Notes under the pieces: generated by a model | What the model was told of the DNA's origin: nothing | The model's database searches: none | What the model saw: only the letters and a program-made list of their open reading frames with translations | NCBI GenBank assembly: GCA_947459455.1 | Contig: CANHEC010000012.1 | Span: forward strand, 1 to 13,884 | Length of the DNA: 13,884 nucleotides | From: Chitinophagaceae bacterium | GTDB lineage: Bacteria > Bacteroidota > Bacteroidia > Chitinophagales > Chitinophagaceae | Direction of reading: 5' to 3' | In this document: positions 1 to 5,488 of the stretch, piece by piece | Layout of the letters: each line of letters starts with the position of its first letter | How positions within the stretch are numbered: the stretch's first letter is position 1 | Program-made: the position numbers and the translations under genes

Positions 1-17
1 CCTGGCCCGGCGGATAT

Positions 18-1004
18 CTACCACTCCGGCAGCACCGGCTTGTTTTGCAAAATAGCTTCGATCCGCTCCAGCACCTCCGGCGTCAGCAGTGGCAGTACTG
101 CCAGCGCCTCCAGGTTTTGGGTCAGCTGGCTGGCTTTGGTGGCACCCAGTATCACGGTGCTTACGTTTTCATTGCGGGCACACCAGGCAATGGCCAGGGC
201 CGCCGTGCTGCAGCCCAGCTCCTGCGCCAGGGCCGTTAGCTGTCGCACCTTGGCAATGCGCTGCTCATTCAGCTGCTTGGCAGCCAGCCACTCAAAGCCT
301 TTGATGGCCAGGCGGCTATCCTCGGGGATGCCCTCATTGTACTTGCCGGTAAGTACACCGGCCGCCAGCGGGCTCCAAATAGTGGTGCCCAGGCCAATGC
401 TTTTGAAAATCTGGAGGTATTCATTCTCCATCTTCTCGCGGTGAAACATGCTGTATTCGGGCTGCTCCATAGTGGGGCCAATCAGGCGGTAGCGTTCGGC
501 CACCATGTGGGCTTCCATTATTTCCTGGGCGCTCCACTCGCTGGTGCCCCAGTACAGCACCTTGCCCTGCTGTATCAGGTGGTTCATGGTCCATACCACT
601 TCCTCCATGGGCACGGTCTTATCGGGCCGGTGGCAAAAGTACAGGTCCAGGTAGTCGGTTTGCAGGCGCTGCAGGGCTTCGTGGCAGGCCTCCGTCAGGT
701 GCTTGCGGCTGAGGCCCGTTTGGTTGGGCTTTTTGGGCTTGCGCCAGCCAAAATAGGCTTTGCTGCTCAGCACATAGCTGGTGCGGTCCCAACCCTTCTT
801 TTTCAGCACCCGGCCCATCATGGCCTCGCTTTGGCCCAGGGCATAGGTTTCTGCATTGTCAAAAAAATTGATGCCGGCATCATAGGCCATGCCCATCAGT
901 TCGTCGGCAGCGCTGTCGTCTATCTGCTTATGAAATGTAACCCAGCTGCCAAAGCTCAGCAGCGATACTTGCAGACCCGATTTTCCTAAACGGCGGTATT
1001 GCAT
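18..1004 (-). CDS. Aldo/keto reductase, Kv-beta-subunit-like
   Basis: A 328-residue cytoplasmic NAD(P)H-dependent oxidoreductase with a TIM-barrel fold, expected to reduce aldehydes or ketones; the substrate cannot be told from sequence. It opens with YRRLGKSGLQVS and carries the AKR tetrad D49 (FDNAETY), Y54, K82 (SSKAYFGW) and H125 (YFCHRPD). The C-terminal cofactor region VILGATKASQL (about 285-295) and the ending NKPVLPEW resemble the mammalian voltage-gated potassium channel beta subunits (NKP near their C-terminus). Those channel subunits have Asn at the H125 position, whereas this protein keeps the catalytic His of true reductases. The length is normal for the family. The ATG at 1004 starts directly with the conserved N-terminal strand. 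The gene follows the deoxyhypusine-synthase-like gene on the same strand, but a 318-base repeat-rich gap separates them, so co-transcription is uncertain. Family assignment is secure; physiological role is not. Confidence 0.95.
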   Translation of the reverse strand: MQYRRLGKSGLQVSLLSFGSWVTFHKQIDDSAADELMGMAYDAGINFFDNAETYALGQSEAMMGRVLKKKGWDRTSYVLSSKAYFGWRKPKKPNQTGLSRKHLTEACHEALQRLQTDYLDLYFCHRPDKTVPMEEVVWTMNHLIQQGKVLYWGTSEWSAQEIMEAHMVAERYRLIGPTMEQPEYSMFHREKMENEYLQIFKSIGLGTTIWSPLAAGVLTGKYNEGIPEDSRLAIKGFEWLAAKQLNEQRIAKVRQLTALAQELGCSTAALAIAWCARNENVSTVILGATKASQLTQNLEALAVLPLLTPEVLERIEAILQNKPVLPEW

Positions 1005-1013
1005 AGGGGGAGG

Positions 1014-1087
1014 GGATTAGTTGATTGGGAATTAGTTGATTGGGAATTGGGTGATTGGATGATTGGATGATTGGGAATTGGGTGGGA
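1014..1087. repeat. Short tandem repeat of GATTGG-type units
   Basis: The 15-mer ATTAGTTGATTGGGA occurs twice in a row (1016-1030 and 1031-1045). It is followed by shorter GATTGGAT and ATTGGGTG variants up to about 1087. The block starts some 10 bases upstream of the reductase start codon (minus strand) and looks like slippage-generated low-complexity DNA. Confidence 0.8.
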
Positions 1088-1237
1088 CCGGTAAATGGGT
1101 GATGAGGGCAGAAGTGGATAGGTGCAACAGCTTAGAACAGCAGGCACCGAATCGGCTTGTCTAATGTCATCCTCTCCTGCCCTTACATCTGCGCTTCCAA
1201 CAGGCTCAAGCCATCACGATTTACCCAGTCCCCGTTT

Positions 1238-1321
1238 ATCACATTGGCACATTATCACATTGGCACATTGGCCCTTTCCCCCATTATCACATCATCACAT
1301 TGGCACATTATCACATTAGCC
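1238..1321. repeat. 16-bp tandem repeat ATCACATTGGCACATT
   Basis: The 16-mer ATCACATTGGCACATT is exact at 1238-1253, 1254-1269 and 1294-1309. A degenerate spacer lies between the second and third copies, and a truncated copy (ATCACATTAGCC) at 1310-1321 runs up to the last base before the DHS-like stop codon. Each unit is itself two 8-mers, ATCACATT and GGCACATT. No function is evident. Confidence 0.9.
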
Positions 1322-1322
1322 T

Positions 1323-2297
1323 TTACCATCCCAATATGTACGCAAACATCAGCGGGGCCACAATGGTGGCGTCGCTTTCCACAATGAACTTGGGCGTATG
1401 AATGTCGAGCTTGCCCCAGGTGATTTTCTCGTTGGGCACGGCGCCGCTGTAGCTACCGAACGAGGTCGTGCTATCGCTGATCTGGCAGAAGTAACTCCAG
1501 AAGGGCACATCATGCCACTCCAGGTCCTGGTACATCATGGGCACTACACAAATCGGGAAATCGCCTGCGATGCCGCCACCAATCTGGAAGAAGCCCACGC
1601 CTTTGCCGTCGCTGTTTTGGCGGTACCAGTCGGCCAGCCATACCATGTACTCAATGCCGCTTTTCACGGTGCTGGCCTGCAGCTCGCCTTTGATAACGTA
1701 GCTGGCAAAAATGTTGCCGGTGGTGCTGTCTTCCCAACCCGGGCATACGATGGGCAGGTTCTTTTCGGCAGCCGCTACAAGCCAGCTGTCCTTGGGGTCT
1801 ATTTCGTAGTACTGCTGCAGGTCGCCGCTCAGTACGGTCTTGTACAAAAATTCGTGGGGGAAGTAACGCTCACCCTTGGCTTCGGCTTCTACCCACTGGC
1901 GGTGCAGGTGCTTTTGCAGGCGGCGGAAGGCCTCTTCTTCGGGAATGCAGGTATCGGTGACGCGGTTGTAGTGGTTTTCCAGCAGGTCCCACTCATCCTG
2001 CGGAGTCAGGTCGCGGTAGTTGGGAATGCGCTTGTAGTGGCTGTGGGCCACCAGGTTCATCACATCTTCTTCCAGGTTGGCACCGGTGCAGCTGATGATG
2101 TGCACCTTGTCCTGCCGGATCATTTCGGCCAGGCTCACGCCCAGTTCGGCCGTGCTCATGGCGCCAGCCAGGGTCACCATCATTTTACCCCCTTCCAGCA
2201 GGTGGGTTTCGTAGCCTTTGGCGGCATCTACCAGGGCAGCCGCATTAAAGTGGCGGTAGTGGTGGGTAATGAAATTGCTGATGGGACCTTTGCTCAT
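1323..2297 (-). CDS. Deoxyhypusine synthase family protein
   Basis: A 324-residue cytoplasmic enzyme of the deoxyhypusine synthase (DHS) fold. In eukaryotes and archaea DHS moves the aminobutyl group of spermidine onto a lysine of eIF5A using NAD; bacteria lack eIF5A, so these homologues are thought to act on other amines, for example in polyamine synthesis. Visible landmarks are the NAD-site-like SCTGANLEED (69-78), GGGIAGD (240-246) and PNEKITWGK (288-296). K296 matches the catalytic lysine of human DHS (K329), W294 matches W327 and E290 matches E323. By my alignment from memory, the spermidine-binding H288 and N292 of the human enzyme are replaced by D246 and C250, so a different acceptor or donor is likely. 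A TATCTTTG box lies 22 bases before the ATG. Family is clear; the reaction is not. Confidence 0.93.
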   Translation of the reverse strand: MSKGPISNFITHHYRHFNAAALVDAAKGYETHLLEGGKMMVTLAGAMSTAELGVSLAEMIRQDKVHIISCTGANLEEDVMNLVAHSHYKRIPNYRDLTPQDEWDLLENHYNRVTDTCIPEEEAFRRLQKHLHRQWVEAEAKGERYFPHEFLYKTVLSGDLQQYYEIDPKDSWLVAAAEKNLPIVCPGWEDSTTGNIFASYVIKGELQASTVKSGIEYMVWLADWYRQNSDGKGVGFFQIGGGIAGDFPICVVPMMYQDLEWHDVPFWSYFCQISDSTTSFGSYSGAVPNEKITWGKLDIHTPKFIVESDATIVAPLMFAYILGW

Positions 2298-2319
2298 GAC
2301 AGATAGTTTTTTGAGGCGG

Positions 2320-2327
2320 CAAAGATA
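2320..2327 (-). promoter_or_regulatory. Bacteroidota -7 element of the DHS-like gene
   Basis: On the minus strand this reads TATCTTTG, a full match to the Bacteroidota sigma-A -7 consensus TAnnTTTG, 22 bases upstream of the start codon. I see no good TTG -33 element at the usual 19-base spacing, so the promoter is only partly supported. Confidence 0.5.
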
Positions 2328-2503
2328 GGCAGTATGAGGGTGGGGGGCATTAGGAGTTCGTTAATTGGGCTGAGGCGGATTCGGAATTGAGGAATTAGGA
2401 ATGGGGGTGCTACGGGTTCCCAATGGAAAGAGGAGCGAACCCGACCCTTGCGGCTCTGGCGGAACAAACTCTCATTCAGCACCCACCATTCAGCATGTCC
2501 GAT

Positions 2504-3050
2504 TTAACCGCAAGGAACGCAAAGCATGCGCTATGGGCGCAAGGGACGGCTGCTTATTCAGCATTCACCCTTCATCATTCATCATTACTTAGCGGCCTTT
2601 GCGTGTTTTCCCTTTGCGCACTTTGCGGTAAAAACGCTTCCTCATTCAGCAGTACGGAATTAACCGCAAGGAACGCAAAGGATCCGCAAGGAACGCAAGT
2701 GACGACCGCTCATTCATCACTCACCCTTCATCATTCATCATTACTTAGCGTCCTTTGCGTGTTTTCCCTTTGCGCCCTTTGCGGTAAAAACGCTTCCTCA
2801 TTCAGCAGTACGGAATTAACCGCAAGGAACGCAAAGCATGCGCCAGAGGCGCAAGGGACGGCTTCTCATTCAGCATTCATCCTTCATCATTACCTAGCGT
2901 CCTTTGCGTGTTTTCCCTTTGCGCACTTTGCGGTAAAAACGCTTCCTCATTCAGCAGTACGGAATTAACCGCAAGGAACGCCAAGCATGCGCAAGGGGCG
3001 CAAGGGACGGCCGCTCATTCAGCATTCATCCCTCATCATTCAGCACTACC
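2504..3050. repeat. 156-bp tandem repeat array with palindromic arms
   Basis: Units begin with TTAACCGCAAGGAACGC at 2504, 2660, 2816 and 2965, giving periods of 156, 156 and 149 bases; the fourth unit is incomplete and fades out near 3050. In copy 1 the left arm (2504-2524) is an imperfect inverted match to CTTTGCGCACTTTGCGGTAA (2612-2631), so each unit can fold on itself and resembles an intergenic MITE- or REP-like element. Between arm pairs lie CGCTTCCTCATTCAGCAG and CATTCATCATT tracts. The third copy is 7 bases shorter within the CATTCATCATT tract. No transposase is present. Confidence 0.9.
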
Positions 3051-3146
3051 CAAGATGGGCGCAGATAAACGCATCGCCCTCATTCATCATTCACCCTTCA
3101 TCATTCAGCATTACTCATTGCTGGTTTACCAAAAGAATTTTCCGCC

Positions 3147-3190
3147 TGTTTGTAAGGACAGATGGTGTACAGCGTATTCCCTTACAAACA
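3147..3190. promoter_or_regulatory. 11-bp inverted repeat around the YHS operon promoter
   Basis: TGTTTGTAAGG (3147-3157) and CCTTACAAACA (3180-3190) are perfect inverted repeats separated by 22 bases. The left arm overlaps the putative -35 box and the right arm lies just after the -10 box, near the expected transcript start. Centres are 33 bases apart, about three helical turns, as for a dimeric operator. The second copy of the promoter before the DoxX gene lacks the right arm. Confidence 0.5.
3151..3176 (+). promoter_or_regulatory. Putative ECF sigma promoter of the YHS-sigma operon
   Basis: TGTAAGGA (3151-3158), 13 bases, then GCGTA (3172-3176), ending 21 bases before the ATG at 3198. The same core with the same 13-base spacer recurs at 5008-5033, 20 bases before the DoxX ATG. 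The -35/-10 geometry fits an ECF-type promoter, and no TAnnTTTG element is present here. Assignment to the sigma factor at 4153-4719 is inferred from linkage and from the recurrence. Confidence 0.65.
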
Positions 3191-3197
3191 ACGCATC

Positions 3198-3671
3198 ATG
3201 AAAACACTTTTGGCTGCCCTTGGCCTGGTTGGTACCCTGCTGATGGCGGCACCCGCCACCCACGCACAAACCAACGTTCGCAAACAACAATTCAACCTCA
3301 GCAAGCAATCGTTGGCCATTGAAGGCTACGACCCGGTAGCTTATTTCACCCAAAACAAAGCCGTGAAAGGCAGCGCCCAATGGGCCGTGCTGCACGATGG
3401 GGTACTGTATCATTTTGCCAGCGAGCAAAACAAAAACCTGTTTAAGACCAACCCCACCAAATACGAGCCCCAGTACGGCGGCTGGTGTGCCTACGCCATG
3501 GGTGCCAGCGGCGAAAAAGTAGAAGTAGACCCCGAAACCTTTAAAGTAACCAATGGCAAACTTTATCTCTTTTACCACAGCTGGACCAACAACACACTAA
3601 CCAAGTGGAACAAAGACGAAAACAACCTGCTTGGCAAAGCGGATGCCAGCTGGAAAAAATTCATTCAATAA
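3198..3671 (+). CDS. Secreted YHS-domain protein, copy 1
   Basis: A 157-residue exported protein. The N-terminus MKTLLAALGLVGTLLMAAPATHAQ is a clear Sec signal peptide with likely cleavage after A23 (THA-Q). The mature part is a single YHS-type domain: GYDPVAYF (43-50), FAS (73-75), PQYGGWCAYA (91-100) with conserved C97, DPETFKV (111-117) and GKLYLFY (120-126). YHS domains are often found with metal-handling proteins, but a bound metal is not demonstrated for this secreted form. The ATG at 3198 is chosen over an upstream ATG at 3162 because the signal peptide starts there and 3162 lies within the putative promoter. It is the first gene of the sigma-factor operon, with its paralogue 34 bases downstream. 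Family confident, molecular role unknown. Confidence 0.92.
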   Translation: MKTLLAALGLVGTLLMAAPATHAQTNVRKQQFNLSKQSLAIEGYDPVAYFTQNKAVKGSAQWAVLHDGVLYHFASEQNKNLFKTNPTKYEPQYGGWCAYAMGASGEKVEVDPETFKVTNGKLYLFYHSWTNNTLTKWNKDENNLLGKADASWKKFIQ

Positions 3672-3705
3672 TTCAACGGCCATTGGCCATTTAAACCAAC
3701 CTCTT

Positions 3706-4149
3706 ATGAAACGACTATTACTTGGCATGCTGGCTGCACTGCTGTTGCATACAGGCCTGCAGGCCCAATCGGCCAGCATTTTTCACCAGCAGGGTACGGC
3801 CCTGCATGGGTACGATGTGGTCGCCTTTTTTACCGACAGCACGGCGGTAGCTGGAAAAACCGAGCATCACTATGAGTGGCAGGGTGTCACCTGGCTGTTT
3901 GCCAGCAAGGCGCACCGCGATGCATTTGCTGCCGACCCTGTGCATTACGCACCCCAGTATGGTGGCTTTTGCGCCTACGGCACTGCCGGCGGCTATAAGG
4001 CACCTACGCAAATAGAAACATGGACCATCGTAGATGGAAAATTGTACTTTAACTACAATGCCAAAGTGAAGGCACTGTGGAGCAAGGATATACCTGGCCT
4101 GGTAAACAAGGCCGACCTGAATTGGCAAAAGATAAAAGACAAGGAGTAG
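3706..4149 (+). CDS. Secreted YHS-domain protein, copy 2
   Basis: A 147-residue paralogue of the preceding gene. MKRLLLGMLAALLLHTGLQA is a Sec signal peptide with predicted cleavage before Q21. The YHS-type domain shows HGYDVVAFF (34-42), FAS (65-67), PQYGGFCAY (83-91) with C89, and GKLYFNY (111-117). Both copies also share the ending L..KAD..W.K. The two proteins have diverged well beyond a recent duplication: only the core motifs remain alike. The ATG at 3706 starts the signal peptide, and the in-frame ATG at 3631 would overlap the upstream gene. The last codons contain AAGGAG (4141-4146), which is the ribosome binding site of the sigma gene, so translation of the two is probably coupled. 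Role is unknown; periplasmic or lipid-proximal metal or small-molecule binding is a guess. Confidence 0.92.
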   Translation: MKRLLLGMLAALLLHTGLQAQSASIFHQQGTALHGYDVVAFFTDSTAVAGKTEHHYEWQGVTWLFASKAHRDAFAADPVHYAPQYGGFCAYGTAGGYKAPTQIETWTIVDGKLYFNYNAKVKALWSKDIPGLVNKADLNWQKIKDKE

Positions 4150-4152
4150 ACA

Positions 4153-4719
4153 ATGCCCGAGCAGCTGAGGGCCCATGCCGCACAGTGGGTGCACGAATAT
4201 GCCGATGCGCTGTACGGTTATGCCTGGCAACGAGTACGCAATGAAGACACCGCCAAAGACCTGGTACAGGAAACCATGCTGGCGGCGTGGCGAAACATGG
4301 ATCGCTACGATGCAACACAGCCGCTGAAAGGGTGGCTGTTTGCTATTTTGAAAAACAAACTGATAGACCACTACCGCAAGTCGGCGGCAGGCCTGGCTGG
4401 TCGCACCGATCAGTTGGCAGATGAAGTCGGTTTTTTTGACGAGGCCGATCATTGGGCCGGCGGCTTTTACCCGCAAGACTGGAGTACCCGGGCCGACAAG
4501 CAACTGAACACCCGGGAGTTTTATAAAATACTGCATGCCTGCAAAAACCGACTGAAGGAGCTGCAGGCAGCTGTATTCAGCATGAAGTACCTGGATGATA
4601 TGGACAGCGAAGAGATTTGTCGGGAACTGGGCATCAGCAGTAATAACTACTGGGTGCTGATGCACCGGGCCAAAGTACAGCTGCGGGCCTGTCTCGAAAA
4701 AAACTGGGTGATGCGATGA
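4153..4719 (+). CDS. ECF-type RNA polymerase sigma factor
   Basis: A 188-residue sigma-70 family factor with only regions 2 and 4, the ECF pattern. Region 2 is at about 15-76, with DLVQETMLAAWRNMDRYD (36-53) and PLKGWLFAILKNKLIDHYRK (57-76), which bind core polymerase and melt the -10. Region 4 is at about 135-184, with the helix-turn-helix MDSEEICRELGISSNNYWVL (150-169) for -35 contact, then MHRAKVQLRACLEKNW. There is no C-terminal extension. An AAGGAG Shine-Dalgarno sits 6 bases before the ATG, and only 3 bases separate it from the upstream YHS gene. The next gene encodes a zinc-type anti-sigma factor, so activity is probably controlled by release from that partner. The repeated TGTAAGGA-N13-GCGTA motif is its likely target. 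Exact ECF group was not assigned. Confidence 0.95.
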   Translation: MPEQLRAHAAQWVHEYADALYGYAWQRVRNEDTAKDLVQETMLAAWRNMDRYDATQPLKGWLFAILKNKLIDHYRKSAAGLAGRTDQLADEVGFFDEADHWAGGFYPQDWSTRADKQLNTREFYKILHACKNRLKELQAAVFSMKYLDDMDSEEICRELGISSNNYWVLMHRAKVQLRACLEKNWVMR

Positions 4720-4753
4720 AGGAGCATTTCTTTTTTCACGCTACTAAAAACGA

Positions 4754-5002
4754 ATGACTATGGGGCATAAGATTACCTGTGCGCAAGCGGTAGACTACTT
4801 ATCGAAAAAAGAAGAAGGAAAGCTAACGCTGCGGCAGCGCTACCAACTGTGGCGCCACCTGATGGCCTGCAGCCTGTGCAAGCTTTTCAAAATACAAACC
4901 AGCCAACTGATCAGATCGGTACGGCAGGTGCCGCCCGATACCATGCCGGCTACTGATAAAGCAGTACTGATAGACAGGCTGGGGGCAGAAAAAAATTGCT
5001 GA
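4754..5002 (+). CDS. Small zinc-binding anti-sigma factor (ZAS type)
   Basis: An 82-residue soluble protein without membrane segments, directly after the ECF sigma gene. It has C9 (ITCAQAVDYL) and H35-x3-C39-x2-C42 (RHLMACSLC), the HxxxCxxC zinc signature of ZAS anti-sigma factors (zf-HC2 family). The spacing C-26-H-4-C-3-C equals that of the redox-sensitive RsrA of Streptomyces (C11, H37, C41, C44), where a disulfide releases the sigma factor. A role as cytoplasmic inhibitor of the sigma factor at 4153-4719 is inferred from motif and position. It ends in a further Cys (C82). The start is either ATG 4754 or ATG 4760; the nearest AAGGAG (4719-4724) is 29 bases upstream, too far to decide. Length is short but typical of minimal ZAS proteins. 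Confidence 0.82.
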   Translation: MTMGHKITCAQAVDYLSKKEEGKLTLRQRYQLWRHLMACSLCKLFKIQTSQLIRSVRQVPPDTMPATDKAVLIDRLGAEKNC

Positions 5003-5007
5003 TGCAC

Positions 5008-5033
5008 TGTAAGGAGCTCTACGCCGCTGCGTA
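5008..5033 (+). promoter_or_regulatory. Putative ECF sigma promoter of the DoxX gene
   Basis: TGTAAGGA (5008-5015), 13 bases, then GCGTA (5029-5033), 20 bases before the DoxX ATG. Core and spacing match 3151-3176 exactly, while the spacer sequences are unrelated. That pattern is what selection on a promoter, rather than duplication, would leave. It would let DoxX, DinB and NRDE genes be transcribed separately from the YHS and sigma genes. Confidence 0.65.
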
Positions 5034-5034
5034 G
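5019..5034. promoter_or_regulatory. Small palindrome over the -10 of the DoxX promoter
   Basis: CTACGC (5019-5024) and GCGTAG (5029-5034) are perfect inverted repeats with a 4-base loop, and the right arm contains the GCGTA -10 box. It is not followed by a T-run, so it is not a terminator. It may be an operator or chance; the other promoter copy lacks it. Confidence 0.3.
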
Positions 5035-5053
5035 TTGCCTAAAACCAACCAAC

Positions 5054-5488
5054 ATGTCGAGTACTACCCTGCTGGTGCCAGCCACCTCTGGCGCCGGTGT
5101 GCTGCGCTGGGCCCTGCGCCTGGTGGCTGCCGGCCTCATGCTGCAAACCTTGTTTTTTAAATTCAGCGGCGCAGCCGAATCAGTGTACATTTTTTCTACC
5201 CTTGGCGTGGAGCCATGGGGCCGCATCGGCACAGGTGTCATGGAGCTCATCGCTTCGCTGCTCATTTTGTGGCCCCGCACTACCGGGCTGGGTGCCATGC
5301 TGGGGGCTGGCATCATGGGTGGTGCCCTGCTATCGCATGCACTGGTGCTGGGCTGGGAAATAATGGGCGATGGTGGTCAGCTGGTGATTTACGCAGCTAT
5401 TATTTTGCTGGCTTGCCTGCTGTTGCTCTTTATCTTTCGCCAGCAGCTGCTACAGCTGCTTCCTCAAAAATGGAGGCCGGAACTATGA
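5054..5488 (+). CDS. DoxX-like inner-membrane protein
   Basis: A 144-residue integral membrane protein with four predicted hydrophobic helices at about 16-35, 57-73, 75-98 and 108-128. The segment LFFKFSGAAES (33-43) after helix 1 and the following VYIFSTLG...GTGVMELIASLL pattern are typical of the DoxX/DoxX-like superfamily. Family members are small quinone-related or redox-linked membrane proteins whose biochemical role is mostly unsettled; some act with oxidative or metal-stress systems. It is preceded by its own putative ECF promoter. Its TGA overlaps the ATG of the next gene (ATGA at 5485-5488), indicating translational coupling with the DinB-like gene. Assignment to the superfamily is good, the function is inferred only from context. 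Confidence 0.87.
   Translation: MSSTTLLVPATSGAGVLRWALRLVAAGLMLQTLFFKFSGAAESVYIFSTLGVEPWGRIGTGVMELIASLLILWPRTTGLGAMLGAGIMGGALLSHALVLGWEIMGDGGQLVIYAAIILLACLLLLFIFRQQLLQLLPQKWRPEL

Larger units (their letters stand above)
1005..1322. other. Gene-free gap between the reductase and the DHS-like gene
   Basis: This 318-base gap holds two different short-period repeat blocks, at about 1014-1087 and 1238-1321, flanking roughly 150 bases of unique sequence. No convincing gene, tRNA, terminator or -7 promoter element was found in the unique part. The ATG of the reductase sits immediately beside the first block, so that block would occupy its promoter or leader region. Confidence 0.7.
2298..3197. other. 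900-base gene-free region with repeat array
   Basis: Between the DHS-like start and the first YHS gene there is no credible gene. The first 200 bases hold the DHS-like promoter and G-rich unique sequence, 2504 to about 3050 is the 156-bp repeat array, 3050-3120 is low-complexity CATTCATCATT-type sequence, and 3147-3190 holds the promoter and inverted repeat of the YHS/sigma operon. Open frames across the array encode only the repeat. Confidence 0.75.

Noticed and set aside
1398..2306. Long open frame on the plus strand opposite the DHS-like gene (302 codons)
   Set aside because: It is a complementary-strand shadow of a clear enzyme gene, with no recognisable domain and a composition set by the opposite gene's codons.
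2294..2482. 62-codon minus-strand frame overlapping the DHS-like start
   Set aside because: It overlaps the promoter box and has no recognisable features.
2504..3050. CRISPR array
   Set aside because: Repeat units are about 156 bases and nearly identical throughout, not short repeats with unique spacers, and no cas gene is present.
2423..3201. Open frames across the 156-bp repeat array, with a recurring CVFSLCALCGKNASS-type peptide
   Set aside because: The frame stays open because 156 is a multiple of three, the peptide only reflects the DNA repeat, and there is no family resemblance or plausible start context.
3718..4665. Long minus-strand open frame opposite YHS copy 2 and the sigma gene (315 codons)
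   Set aside because: It covers two well-supported genes on the other strand and shows no family features.
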